Positions 33,463-46,164 of a stretch of 64,000 nucleotides of DNA are shown piece by piece. This DNA comes from Pogostemon cablin (lineage: Eukaryota > Streptophyta > Magnoliopsida > Lamiales > Lamiaceae): NCBI GenBank assembly GCA_023678885.1, contig CM042985.1:4948985-5012984 (forward strand), given 5' to 3'. The notes beneath the pieces are model-generated. The model was not told the DNA's origin, ran no database searches, and was given only the letters and a program-made list of their open reading frames with translations. The position numbers were made by a program, and so were the translations under genes. Position 1 is the first letter of the stretch; every line of letters starts with the position of its first letter.

Positions 33463-35305
33463 ACTATTTTAATATACTATATTTTAATATACTATAATGG
33501 AATTGTTTATCGGTATACTCTGTTTTCATTAAATTAACTAAAATACTAAAAAAATTTTTTTTGAAACTCCAAACATAATATACATGCAATACAACAGGAG
33601 AACAGAGGGAGTACTATTCTAATAGAGGATTTTTTTTTTCTGAGTGTTATGCATGATTCTAAGGAAATATATTAATTGTTTCATATGAATCACATCTATA
33701 AAAAGAAAATATAACATCTTTATAATTACATTAGTGGGATGAGAATACACTGTTATCCACCACAACAATAGCTAGTGCAAATGACTCCCAACATTTTTAC
33801 TTCGTCAGCTACAATTTTATACACTTCACTTTTTTCACGAAGAACCAAAACAGTACTTACGCTGCCAATTTTTTTTTAAAAGAAGATTGTTGTAAAACAT
33901 AGAAACACATCAAACTGTGATATTGAATTGGATTTTGCACATAAATGCTAATCAACAAACTAAAGCAAGAGAAACACATACATCTAGGGAATTTCAAAAG
34001 TAAAAACAAAAAGAAAAAAAAAGGGCATCATTTGCAGTACTATGAGGCGATGGAATTCTGAATTACACAGCAAAACGGACAGTCGCTTGGTGAGGCCACT
34101 TATGCGTTGAAATGAATGTGAGATATTCCAGACGCGTGTGCAATCTTTTCTGCATACAAAACTGGCCAACCTGTATACAAATATCAACATAAGCTGCAAC
34201 AAAAATAACAGCATGCCCCAGCAAGAGTACCTGACCCTGCACACCTTCAAGATACTATTAAATAATCAATTAACATATTGACCTATACTTCTCATAATGC
34301 TAAACAGCTCAACATACAGCAGTAGGTTGAGTAGAAAGGAACCTTACCTTTTTCAAAGTATTACTATCTGAGGATTTGGTTTCGAGTGAAAATTTAGAAA
34401 CTGAGCACTGAGTATAACAAGAGAATACCATAATTCTGAAGGATGATATGGCTAATAAGAGGAATGTTTTCAATTCATTACAGAAAAAATAATTTTTGAG
34501 TCTTAATTCTAAATCTCATTCAAGAAAATAAAAGCATGTATTAATGCATACAATGTAATTATACTATAAACAGGCAAAACATGCAAGAATCAATAAAAAA
34601 ACATAACTAGTCATAGGGAAAAACAAGTCCATACTGCAACAGGTTATGGATGTTTACAGGGAAAAGAATCTAGGGCAACTTCCAATTTCCTATGAATTGC
34701 ATGTGGTTGACCAAATCTGTAATCAATAACTTTTCCAGCAAGTTAAACAGCAAATTCAGGGATTGTTAGACTTAGGTCTAGTTGAAGATATTTTGAATCA
34801 TGTGCCCATATCAGTTGTTTTCCTCTTAATTACTAGTCATTTCTTTGGAAGGTGGAGTGGGTGAGAATCATGAAATGGTGAATTTTCCCACCTGAACAGT
34901 GAAAAATACGCAGCAAACATATTTGTCACCAAATTGGATATGGATGAGTCGAACAAAACACTAACAGCAACTCATTTTTCCTAGGACTTCCATACATTCA
35001 CCAATGAGGTTCCTGCAATCCTGGTTTTCCTACAGGTCAACAGCAAATTTAGGGTTTTTGGTTTGGCGGAAAAGTATTTTAGTTCATGTGCTTGTATCGT
35101 TTGCTATGCCTCCTAAACCTGGGTTATTTCTTTGGAAGGAGAAAAGGGAGGAAATGGTGAATCATCCCAACCTGCACAGTGGAAAATAGGCAGTAAGCCT
35201 TTTCTCACGTGAGGAGAAGGGCTAAAGATACGAAAGCAACAAGATACAGTAAACAGGGCTAGTAAAACAAAAGAAAGGAGACAAACCGAGAAATCTGCTC
35301 GGGCT
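33463..35305. other. Spacer downstream of U2AF35 with MITE ends and decayed repeats
   Basis: A further MITE remnant ends at about 33,622 (gaacagagggagtactattc). At 34,000-34,250 there is a more GC-balanced stretch that could be a 3' UTR exon of the U2AF35 gene, but no signal proves it. At 34,730-34,920 and 35,033-35,200 two decayed tandem copies share tttctttggaagg, gaaatggtgaat, and cctg-acagtg-aaaata-gcag words; the first reads like a Ty3/gypsy RT remnant. Confidence 0.45.
34730..35200 (+). repeat. Tandem pair of decayed copies, possibly from a Ty3/gypsy RT
   Basis: Copy 1 (34,733-34,920) reads QVKQQIQGLLDLGLVEDI and is followed at 34,925 by VTKLDMDESNKTLTATHF, in the order of the gypsy RT words (E-KQI-ELL-LGII ... 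SKLDL-SGY ... KTAF-TH) with the middle lost. Copy 2 (35,033-35,200) repeats copy 1 at the nucleotide level with many changes and no open frame. The RT assignment is tentative. Confidence 0.4.
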
Positions 35306-37021
35306 TTAGTAGTCATAATTTCCATTTCCTTGTTCCGATGGATGAGGATCATTGTCATGAGCCCGTTCATCATTATGTGCAACACCGTTGCTTTTATCTT
35401 CAGTGTTATTATCATGATCTCTAGCAGAATCAGCATTCTCTCTTTCCCTATTCCACTGCTCAATTTTCGCTCTTCTCTCAACACTGCTTTCTCTTGCATT
35501 TCTCCTTCCACCAGGACTTCTGCTCCTGCTACGTCCACTTCTCCTACCAGGACTTCTGCTTCTAGATCTTCTTCCTCTATCACGGTGGCGGTGGTCCCCC
35601 CTTCTCCCAGAACCATGACGCTCCTCATGGTTACGAGGACGAGGGCTGCGGCTCCTGCTTCTACTGCGGTCATGCCTTCGCCTTCCCCTCCGAAACAGTT
35701 GTTGCCTCAGCTCTCTTCAGTAATGTTATATCCATCAGTCACACAAAATATGACACCAAGGTTGAAAAAGAAACAAATATAAGCATTATTTACCCAAAAC
35801 ACACCTGCTTATCTTTTTTAGATGCATGAAGTTGCAATATCCACCTCGATTGCATACATTTTCTTCATACTGCCTACAAGTAGCCTCCCGGAAATCCGTC
35901 ACCGGGGAGAAATCAGCAATGATGGGCCGCCCTAAAATGATTTAATACAGGCATTCATCAGGACAATATCAATAATGAAATTTGAATCAGGTAACCCAAC
36001 ATTAGTTCTAGACTTCACATAACCTCATTATATTTTCATTAGACTGTTTTAAAAACCATAAAAAACCCAAAAAAGACAGATCAATCAAAAAAGTCAAATT
36101 CTATAACCATTTTCCTTAAAGTTAAAAATTCTTAAAAATCAAATAGACTACAGCCCACTGATGTATATTTTAAGACTTCAAACATCTCAAATTTAGAAGA
36201 GAGAAATTACCTTCATAAGACCTTCCTACGAGATTCTGAAGAGCATTTTGAGCTTGGTCTTCCTCCCTAAACTGGACGTAGACATTACCAACCATGTGGT
36301 CAGCCAAATTATCACATATGTTGAGGCTCTGAATGTCACCGTATTTGCTCAGCTCCTGAAACAAATCTTCATAGAAATCCTATTGATAACAAAGTTAAAC
36401 ACATAATTAGAAAGACCCAAGTGCTTTCAATTAATCAAAAAGTTTCTCACATTGACAAATCACACAGAAAACCACAATGGTTAAAGGAAAATTTTGAGTT
36501 GACAAATCAGATCTAAATTTGACGCTTCAACTTGCAACACCTAAATTGGGTAAACATAAATATACGCTTTTATACAAACTTGCTCGAATCAACCACAAAA
36601 TACAAGATCAACAAGGCAAAACAACAACAACAAATCACACATAAAATAATTCTTACAAATGACAAATAAATCATGACTAACCGACAATAAAATCACACAG
36701 AAACATCAAACTAAATTGGAATAAGAAAAACAAGGTATACTCGAAATAATTACACATCTAACATTAGGGGAATAATTTCGAAACCTCGAAATGGGATTGG
36801 ATCTTCTTAGGGTCGAGGGGTTGACCCTGAGGGTCAACACCGGGGGTGATCATATCGGGGCGTTGGTACATGTTGGAGAGCAGCAGTGTGGGGCTGATGC
36901 TGGGTTTTGTATGGAGACGCGAGCAACGGTCACCGTGCCTACACGCGCCGATCTTGAAGTAGAAAGGGCAGTTCACCCTATCCTTCTCGGTTCCGAATAT
37001 CGATGCCAAGTGCTCCGCCAT
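35306..37021 (-). CDS. U2AF35: Splicing factor U2AF small subunit (U2AF35)
   Basis: Recognises the 3' splice-site AG as partner of U2AF65 in the nucleus (family knowledge). Coding exons complement(35306..35714, 35805..35931, 36211..36379, 36785..37021), 313 residues, all GT-AG. Seen: CCCH zinc finger 1 with C18, C27, C33, H37 (in CPFYFKIGACRHGDRCSRLH), an atypical RRM (U2AF-homology motif) with DFYEDLFQELSKYG and NVYVQFREE, zinc finger 2 (CRQYEENVCNRGGYCNFMH), and a C-terminal RS domain with many SRSRS dipeptides ending GNGNYDY. The first ATG of the CCCH frame (37019-37021, MAEHLASIFGTEKD) is the conserved plant start; an extended frame upstream uses no better ATG. The length is slightly above the roughly 300 residues usual for the family. 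Confidence 0.97.
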
Positions 37022-37185
37022 TGTTTTCGCTTCAAAATTTCTCCGTCCGTCCACACAAGGGTTTCTTCAAATTCGATTTGAAGACAAGAGGGGAGGACTA
37101 CACCTTAGGGTTTGAGAATAAAAAAAACTGTTAAGAGACTTTTATTTATGTATATATAATAAAAAAAAGAAACAATAATCAACAA

Positions 37186-37268
37186 GCTGGTTTGCCCGAG
37201 AGGTTAAGGGGGCAGACTTAAGATCTGCTGCACAGTAGTGCGCATGGGTTCGAACCCCATAGCCAGCA
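37186..37268 (+). tRNA. tRNA-Leu (anticodon UAA)
   Basis: 83 bases, class II. The acceptor arm gctggtt pairs with agccagc (37261-37267), with discriminator A at 37268. The anticodon arm is gcaga-cttaaga-tctgc, giving TAA. There is a long variable arm (tgcacagtagtgcgca) and T arm atggg-ttcgaac-cccat. No intron. Internal A and B boxes are intact (ttcgaac), and a T8 run at 37,271-37,278 is a good RNA polymerase III terminator. It lies about 165 bases upstream of the U2AF35 ATG, in divergent orientation. Confidence 0.97.
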
Positions 37269-37269
37269 A

Positions 37270-37279
37270 TTTTTTTTAT
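37270..37279 (+). terminator. RNA polymerase III terminator of tRNA-Leu
   Basis: A run of T right after the discriminator base (aattttttttata). Confidence 0.85.
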
Positions 37280-38539
37280 AAAGTTTGTTTTTTAATTAAT
37301 TTTTTATATTGCTTTTTATTTATTTAATTGAATTTATTTTATTAAATTAAATGTAAAAAAAAGTTTGTTTTTTAATTGGATTTTTGGGAAATTTAATATA
37401 TATTAAATTGAATTTATTTTTTTATATTTTTTAAATGTTGATTTTTTTGTTGGCTTTTTCCTTTTTTTAATTGGATTTATTTTATTAAAAGGAATATTAA
37501 TGTCTTAAGTTTAAATTAACTTTTATTTATTATTTTTTAAAAGTAATTTCTTAAGTATATAATAACTTGATCACTAATAATATTATAACACAATTAAACC
37601 AAATAATAATAACATAATAAATATAAATCCCGGTTTAACAATGAGAACATCATTGATGTGTCTTAGAGTGAAATTTTTTTAGGTGTTAAGTTCCAAACCC
37701 GCGGGATTCCCTAAGGTATCAAATGATTAAAAAATACGGGTGCAATCATCTATTGTGAAACTATTAGAGTCCCCTGTCTTTGGATTCAACCAATTATTAT
37801 TAGAGGGATCAAATTTATAAAAGTGGTTATCATTGAATGAAAATAAATAATGATTTTTTTTTCTCTTAAACATAATAAACACCAAACATCAAGCATCATC
37901 AACGATAATTGATGTATTTTTCATTGTCTATCTTGTACTTTCTCTTTACCTCTTATAAACGCAAAACATCTTGATGTGCCTCAATGTGCCTTTACCCAGT
38001 CAATGGTAGTATAACTGAAAAAATTTGAATTTGACACTCAATATTTTTCATTCTCATTTATTACACTTTTTCATTACCTCTTACATATATCCCATATTTT
38101 CTTAGTATTAGATTTAACTTTACATATATATCCCATAAAACCCATCTTATAAAACTCGACGATTTTATACAAATTTTTTATAGTTATTTTAGCTTTTTCT
38201 CCTCTTTGAAGAACACTCTGAGCAGAGACAGATAATAATATGCGCCACATCATTAAAAAACTCAAGCTTAATAATGGAATTCAAGTAAAGAAGCAAAGGG
38301 GATCCCCATTAAACAAAAAAAGAAAACTGGCATTCTTAAACACTAGAAGAGTGGTCTTAAATTAGATTTTACATGCTCAGCCTGTAAATAAGATGTTCCT
38401 CAATCCTCATGACTCAATTTAAGGGGGGCAAAAACCAAAATTTTTAGATTATTTAAAACAGCAGTTGATTATCCAAATCATTATTTGTTGAGACAGAACG
38501 CCAATCCTCAATCTAGTCATCAACTGAACTCATCGAGTT
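37280..38539. other. AT-rich spacer between tRNA-Leu and enolase
   Basis: No gene seen. Words aaagtttgttttttaatt at 37,278 and 37,361 form a short duplication. About 38,240-38,539 is likely the 3' UTR of enolase. Confidence 0.5.
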
Positions 38540-41500
38540 TTAGTAGGGCTCGACTGGAGCACGGAAGCTGGCTCCTGCGTATACCGCATCAGCACCAAGT
38601 TCCTCCTCGATCCTTAGAAGCTGCATTCGATAAACACCCTTGTTAACTTTGCCAGGCAAAAAGAACGTGAAAGTTTTGGAAAAGAAAAGAGAGATCATAA
38701 GCTTGCCTGGTTGTACTTAGCGAGACGTTCAGATCTGCAAGGAGCTCCGGTCTTGATTTGGCCCTGATGAATGCCCGGGTGCCGATTTTAGCACAGGTAT
38801 ACTTTGGGGAAATATACAGTGAGGCGATATAAATTAGAAAATGAACATTACCGTTGACAATCCAACTGAGAGATCAGCAATGAAAGTGTCCTCTGTCTCA
38901 CCACTGCATCGAAAACAAAATTTTGATTATCTTGATACACACACTAAATCAAATAGATAATTAAGAGTCGAAGTATCACACCTGCGGTGACTGGCCATTA
39001 CACCCCAACCAGCATGCTTTGACATTCTTACAGCTTCGATACTCTCAGTCACGGATCCAATTTGGTTAACCTGGTATTCAAACAAGACGTGTTGTATCGT
39101 TAGGGATTGCAAAATCTTGTGCATTAACACCTCAAGAAGAGTAGGGATTCAACACATCATTACCTTGAGAAGGAGGGCATTGCATGACTTCTCCTTAATT
39201 GCCTTATCAACTCTCTGCATGTATAAATAACCCAAAAAGTAAGAACAAGGTACATAATATATCAAACTGATGAAGCACGGCGATAAGCATAAATGAACTC
39301 AGTTCATAACAGCAATCACCTTGGGATTGGTAACAAGAAGATCGTCTCCTACAATCTGTACTTGAGCACCAATTTCTCCAGTAAGTTTTGCATAGTGCTC
39401 CCAGTCATCCTGGTCAAATGGGTCTTCAATTGACACAATAGGGTACTCGGACACAAATGATTTGTAGAGGTCCTTGAGTTGGTCACCAGAGATCTTTTGT
39501 TTCCCATCATTGTTCTGTCAATTCGAAGCAATGAGTGATAAAGACAAACTATAATAGGAATTCTAATACAATAGTACATATTATACATTAAATACCTCTT
39601 CCTTGAAGTTCAAATCATAAGTCTTATCTGATCCATAAAATTCAGATGCAGCAACATCCATTCCAATAACAACCTAGAGGCAGAAGCAATATCCAAATCT
39701 TAGTACCAGTGAAGCAGTGACAATCTGCTAAAAGAAATAGTGAGTTGCAAGGGAATAAAACTCACCTTTCCAGTATAACCTGCCTTCTCAATAGCTGTCT
39801 TGAGCAATTCAAGGCCTTCTTTGTTCTCCTGATAAAATAAATCAAGTAAATTTGTGAGAATAATCTACAATGTAACAGAAGAAAGATCCAACAGTAATAC
39901 TGTAGTAGTATAACGTTACCTGAATGTTGGGAGCAAAGCCACCCTCATCTCCAACGTTGGTGGCATCCTGGCCATATTTCTTCTTAATAACAGCCTGAAA
40001 ACCGAGCAGGTCAGACATTGTAAAAACAAATAACTCCTAACTTGGAGCACTTTTGATGTTGTTGGCATTACCATTAAGAGAACATACATCTCACAATCCA
40101 ACAGAAGCATCAGTTATACACATACATTAATTTATTTATTTTTTGGAATAGATGGCACTTGCATCCTCGTAATATACATACAAATTCAGGCAGAGCAAAG
40201 ATAGTACTTGAAATCAATAAGACCAGTCATAATAGGGAAAGAAACCAACAAGGGATGACTTGCCTTCAAATGGTGATATACTTCCACGCCCATCTTCATG
40301 GCCTCTTTGAAGGAAGAAGCTCCAACAGGAAGAATCATGAATTCCTACACAGAAAAGTTAGTGTAAGCTTGTGTGTGAGAGGACAATAATTGATAAACTG
40401 ATGACAAGAGGCATGCCTGCATAGCAAGTTTGTTGCCAGCATGTGATCCACCATTGATGACATTGAAAGCAGGAACAGGGAGCACCAACTTCTTGTTTCC
40501 AGCAAGGTTGGCAATGTGCTATACGCAGAAAGAGAAAATCAACTATGTTTGCATCCCATGGCACAATCAGCATAATAGAAGTTTCAATGCTTTAAAGAAC
40601 AAATTCAATTGACAAATGACCCATGGTTTGGAATGACAAATGACCCAAAGGACAGAGATGCACAAGTTTCATGACCTAATATAATCATCTAATTGAAAAG
40701 GCATACCAACCTACCAATACAGGGTTGCCATAATTTATTATTCAAGACAATTTAAGTGAATAATGATAAAAATAAAAGAACTGATGAGGGTACACGTCAA
40801 AATAACTATCTGTATACCTTGTACAAAGGGATATCAAGGGCAGCAGCTCCAGCTTTGCAAACAGCAAGGGACACAGCAAGAATGGCATTTGCACCAAGCT
40901 TCAAAAACAGAATATTATATCCAGAGTCAATGAAATATTGACAGGAAAGAGACAATGAAAAAACAAATAATATACCATTAAGATACCTTTTGCTTGCACC
41001 AACCCCACTCATTCTGAGTTCCATCAAGTTGATGAACCATGAAGTTATCAATACCAGTCTGATCTGTTGGGTCCTGCAACAGAAATTACAACTGGGTCAG
41101 TTGGCTTGAGTTATATCAGTAGGTAGTTACCAAGACATCATTTCTCTAATTCATTGCCATAAAAACACAACTTTAACATAAGATAATTCAGTACTTCATC
41201 ACATATAATCGTCTCAAGAAATAACTTTCGAACAATCCAGAAACCAACGATGTAACCATGTTAAGAGCTAAAGAAAACCAACCTTTCCAACAAGAGCAGG
41301 TCCAATGATAGAGTTCACGTTGTTAACAGCCTAGACAACACACAACCAAAAAAATATCACAACATGAATTAATAAAAGAGTTGATTTGTGACAGGAAATG
41401 CAATATATGATCAAAGGCACTGACCTTAGAGACACCCTTGCCAAGGTATTCTGAACCTCCATCCCTCAATTCAAGAGCTTCATAAATACCTAAAAAAAAG

Positions 41501-42143
41501 GAATAACAAAATAAGGATCAATCAATCGGTATATCTCCGTTGGACATAAAATCAAGAACTTTTAAACCACTAACTATGAATACATTTTCAAACATTTAAA
41601 ATTACTGGAAGAAAAGCTCTAAGCCACCAACAGTATGAATCAAGCCAATTAGAAAATTGATTATCTGAACTTCAATGGTATCATTAAGTGGTGAAATCGA
41701 ACATTTTTTTTAAACCACATAAATTTAAGTCGGAAAATACAAATAGTTTTAAGAATCTATAAGAGGGAAATATATGAGTGTTTATAGATCTTACCAGTGG
41801 ATGCACCACTAGGAACAGCAGCTCTAGCCCAGATTCCATTCGATAGACACACATCAACCTAAAATTAAAATAAATACAAACATATTAATTGAGGAACCAT
41901 TGACATTTTCTGATAATTAACACGAAAATATATATCTACAACTACTTTAACGGCGTCGCCAAAGCCTCGTACTTGAAGTAAGAAGTCTAATTCAAACTAC
42001 GATTACTTGAGCAAGAAATATAAATCAGATCGCTATAAAATAAAGATCATGCAAGAGAAAGATAATCGATAACGTACCTCAACCGTAGGATTTCCACGGC
42101 TGTCGAAGATCTGACGGGCCTTGATGGACTTAATAGACGCCAT
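38540..42143 (-). CDS. ENO2/LOS2-like: Cytosolic enolase (2-phosphoglycerate dehydratase)
   Basis: Converts 2-phosphoglycerate to phosphoenolpyruvate in glycolysis. Seventeen coding exons, ends at complement 42143-42078, 41858-41795, 41489-41425, 41330-41283, 41073-40987, 40898-40818, 40518-40417, 40344-40264, 39994-39920, 39828-39766, 39673-39596, 39514-39320, 39214-39164, 39070-38982, 38903-38852, 38763-38707, 38620-38540: exactly 444 residues, the usual plant length. Visible active-site residues by analogy with yeast enolase: H163 (GGSHAGN), E215 (GDEGGFAP), metal ligands D250, E300, D327, catalytic K352 ([14 protein letters not shown], the enolase signature), H380 and K403. Three introns start with GC. 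Met93 (NFMVHQLDG) lies where the alternative MBP-1-like start has been described for LOS2. No plastid peptide, so cytosolic. Confidence 0.98.
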
Positions 42144-42300
42144 ATCAGAGAGAAACTACAAGATCTGGAGAGAGATGAGAGGGGGTTAGAGCGAGAAATA
42201 ACAGAGAAGGTGCAGTGAGAAAGAGAGGCGAGTGAGGAAATTAGGCCTTGTATTTGTAGTAGTTTTTAAGTTAATCAGAACCGTTGATTTTGTGGAATTA
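42144..42300 (-). promoter_or_regulatory. Enolase 5' leader
   Basis: On the minus strand the 100 bases before the ATG are CT-rich (ctctctttctcactgcacc, ctctctccagatcttg), as in a plant 5' UTR. A TATA-like ctacaaatac lies near 42,250. Both calls are from sequence look only. Confidence 0.4.
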
Positions 42301-42360
42301 AGGTTGATTGTGCATCAAGAAAATACTGTGCGCGATGGAGAGGTCCTCGATTGTGTCGAA

Positions 42361-42570
42361 ATATGTGAGAAATTAATTAACAATTTAACAATCGACACTA
42401 ATCTTGGCTAATATCTATGAAAATGGGTACAAAATATGTGAGCAATTAATTAACAATCAACACTAATCAATACAACAAATCTTGCTAACATATAATCATG
42501 AAAATGGGTACAAAATCTGTGAGAAATTACTTAACGCTCCACACTAATCAATACAAAAAATCTTGCTAAC
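42361..42570. repeat. Three decayed tandem copies, unit about 75-85 bp
   Basis: Each copy has tgtgagaaattaattaac (or a close variant), cactaatcaatacaa, atcttgctaac and tgaaaatgggtacaaaat. Upstream of enolase. Confidence 0.75.
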
Positions 42571-44300
42571 TTTTACCGCAATGTCGTGTAAATAAATTTT
42601 AACCAATCATAATCTTTTTCCAGGAAGAGTTTATCACAAAATTCTTGGCTAATAATGATTAATGGATGAGTTATGTGTGTCCAATTAAATTAATTGATTT
42701 TGTTAAATCTGAATGTATGGGTCTAAATTCACACCGCAAGACATCTTTACACATGGAGGGTATATTGGGTGCACCCGTGCACTCATATGTTATTCTATTT
42801 TGTATACGTATTTTATAATAGTTGTATATTTTTTTCACACTAAATTTTTCATTAAAAAACTAACATGTATATGTGTATAACTTTTTATTCAATAGTGTAT
42901 ACATGTTTTTTAATAATTGTATATTTTTTACACTCAATTTTTCATTAAAAAAACTAACAATTAAATTGTATATATTTTTGCTCTTAATTGTATATGTTTT
43001 TGTGTATATTTGTATGTGGGTACACTCTATCTTTAAGTGCACACTATAATTAGCCTTATACATTTAAAGTAATTGACAATAAAATTTTAAAGAAAATATA
43101 CAATAAACTTTACAAATAAAAAAAGTATTTTAAACTATAAAATTAAATTAGAAAAATTTTAACCTAGACAATTTTGTAAAATGCAGTCTGAAATGAAGTC
43201 TTAGAAAATATATAAGGCTAAGCTCACATAATAAAATAGCTAGTCACAGACAAATTTTAATGGTGCAACTTATTTAAATTTAATCCCTCGAGAAATATAA
43301 CTTTTAACTTACATAAAAATTAATGTTTTACCGTGCATTTTCAAAGACGTCTCATTGGAGAATTATAAAGTAGCCAAATTTGAAAATTTTGAATTGCCTT
43401 AAGTCTCGAATCAAATTATTCTCAAGAATATTCTATTTTCTAAATCTATATTGAAAATAAAGAATTGAAGAGAAAGAACATATTCCTCTCATGCGGTTAT
43501 ATATTTAATAATGATAATAATTGGTAGAACAATTTCACTTTTTCCAGCACTGTTGCCCCTAGAGCAGTTGAAAGAAAATTTATTATGATTTAACCAATCA
43601 ATTATGATTTAACCAATACACATAATGAGTTCTCCTCGTTGAGAAGTTGTTCTCACATTTATGGTAGTGAGATATGATAATTAGTTATTGCTATTTATAA
43701 GAAAATGTTTTCATTTTTCTTTTAAAATTAAGTATCACTTCATATCGGTTAGAAGTTGTGAGATAATCTTGTCAAAAATAATTTATGTGATTTTTTTTAA
43801 TTAAAAGAAATCTAAAAAATCAGTGATGGTTGATATACACCCACCCATGACCCAACAACCCTAAATGGCTCAACAAAGAAAGACATATAGGAGAAATTAT
43901 AAAAGAGATGTGGGTAAGAGCACCAAGATAATAACCCACACAAACAAAAAATATACATTAGAATATCTCAAAATTAAAATATCAAAAGTAAAATCAGAAG
44001 TGATAATGTTCATGAATCATGACATATTATTTCATAATAACACTAGATAAATTTATTATTACTTTGATATAAATAAATGGAAACTTGCGCATGGTGTTTT
44101 AGGTCACAGAACGATTTTTATTTTTATTTATATTAGATTGTATGACAGGTCACATACACGATTGTGATTTTTGAGGTTTATTATCTTTTATCTAATTTTT
44201 TTATTCCAAAAACTTAATTTTCAAATAATAAGTATATCGCCTATTTATTAATTAAATAAAAATTTCTTTATATACAATGTCCATCACCTTCAAGAATAAC
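42571..44300. other. AT-rich intergenic region
   Basis: No gene seen. At 42,830-42,990 a unit with cacactaaatttttcatta and cactcaatttttcattaaa is repeated twice. Short duplicated word ttatgatttaaccaat near 43,590. Confidence 0.5.
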
Positions 44301-45519
44301 CGCCCAAGCATGAGACAACGTCTTTATCAACAATATATACATATACAAAGAATTTAATATCAGTATAAACATTAAATTTAGCTATCTTTGATACCCACTT
44401 AACTACTATCATACTCAATAAATTAAAAATGCCTAAAGCACATTATCAAGCAAAAACTCAAGCATTGTTTCAAGATGCCAAATCCAAAATTGCAACCGTC
44501 ACAAAACCAGGTGATGAAAAGAGAAGTTTGATGTCTGAGGAAAAATAAAACTATTTTTGCATGACCCGTACGCAGAGAAAATGTTCAAGCATAAGCATGT
44601 AGTGAAAATTAACTTGATTTTCTAGCTTGGCATTGTCACCCTTCTCTCAAAATTTCCTTTTCCGTAAGTGACAAAAATCTAATCTTGTTCAAACCCTGCA
44701 TAATCACCAAAATCCAGCATCATATTAAAAGAATTTAACATCAGATACACTAAGATTAGAATACAAAATCTCACAATTGAGGCATTTGTGATGAACTCTC
44801 AAGAAAATATTCTTATTGTAGTAAAGGGAGTTGATGATAATATCCATAAGCAGCGATACCTAAGCATGGAAATCAAACTTCTCCGCAGAGTGTTCTTCTA
44901 TATCGATTCAGCTTCTTTACATCACATCAACCAAATCGATTAAGATATACAACAAATGAAGTTAACAGATTCACATAAACAAAAGCAATACCTAATACCT
45001 TTTAACGACATCAGAATCGGTAGATGATCAGTACGAAACAGCACCGATCTTCTCTTCCACCTTAGGCGAATCAACCCGTGCATTTGAATCGTCTTGCGCA
45101 TTTGGGTGAATTTTCCTACCTATGATGTTTCATAAACATTCCATGACTCCATCTATCAAAACACCAATCATCAGAAAATCACAGCGTACAATGTAGTATA
45201 CACCTTAAATCAATATCATTCCCAAATCTCCATATAAGTTGCTTTTTCCAAAAGCTAAAAGTATCCCACGTAATGAAGTTAGACATAAGTCATATAGCCA
45301 TTGTTGAAAAGCATGACACATATGCCAAAACATGCAGTATATTGCCACACTTTTTTACACTCTATAATCATAGCGGAACATTTGTGGAAATTGAAATAAG
45401 TCATAACATATGGTTATAAACTTATAATAATGTCAACATTTATTAAAATGGAATAAATAATAAGGTAAAACATATGGTTTTCATCAGATTGTATTATGTA
45501 ATGGATAGAGAAACCACAT
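44301..45519. other. Intergenic, possible further gene-fragment sequence
   Basis: Less AT-rich than its surroundings. On the minus strand 45,120-44,998 is an open stretch (QDDSNARVDSPKVEEKIG) ending at a possible donor AAAAG/GTATTAG. I cannot assign it. Nothing else seen. Confidence 0.3.
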
Positions 45520-45640
45520 GAGCTGCAATCACCAGAAGCACTTTTCAGTTCCAAAAGTGATAATTGTAATATTGTATGAGGATCTGATGTTACATTCAAA
45601 TTTTCTCCAATAAGATTCTTGGCTGCTAATAGCTCTTTAT
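45520..45640 (-). pseudogene. C2-domain gene fragment (C2-GRAM/BAGP1-like), frameshifted
   Basis: On the minus strand an acceptor-like tttataaag precedes [20 protein letters not shown], which closely fits the start of a C2 domain in plant C2/GRAM proteins of the BAGP1 type ([20 protein letters not shown], from memory of the family). The next family words (TIITFGTEK) are present in another frame, so a small indel has broken the exon, and a stop follows. No other exon of such a gene is seen nearby. Confidence 0.55.
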
Positions 45641-46164
45641 AAAAGAAAAAAATTTTATTATAGGATTGCAAAGTTTAAGGTAGTAGTTTGTTGAAGCTCT
45701 TGATTTATTTAATAAATGAAGCACCATTAACATATTAGCAAACTGATCAATTACACATATAAAACTCAGAGAGTCAAAATATAAATTGTATAAGATTTCA
45801 CCAAAACTTTTCTATGTGAGGGCTTAAAACTTAACTGGTTGAGTTAATTCATCTAATGGGTCCTTGACTTAAACCACATTCTTTCTAATAGTACTCTATT
45901 AACTAATAATGATCTTAGCAAATCTACTTAACTACAACTTGAGTAATAGTGAAAAATCAAGCCTTTTTATGGATCAAACTTCGTAAAGCTAATTTACAAA
46001 GTCATAAACATTCCCATATTTTTTTCAAAAGCTTTCAACACTCTACTTAAAAACCATGAGCTACCTTCATATTACATATGATATAGAAATGGGTAAAAGG
46101 GGTTCCATATTTTTAAAAAAAGATAAAAAAAAGCATGATACTTAAATTCTTATAACAATTTTAC

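Noticed and set aside
35113..35673. Long open frame rich in Val/Glu/Met across the U2AF35 last exon
   Set aside because: It is a shifted frame of the RS-domain exon; the true frame gives SRSRSP-type repeats and the conserved GNGNYDY-like end.
44040..44060. ctagt word on the minus strand near 44,045 as a Helitron 3' end for the gene-fragment cluster
   Set aside because: No GC-rich hairpin stands before it, so it is not a credible Helitron terminus.
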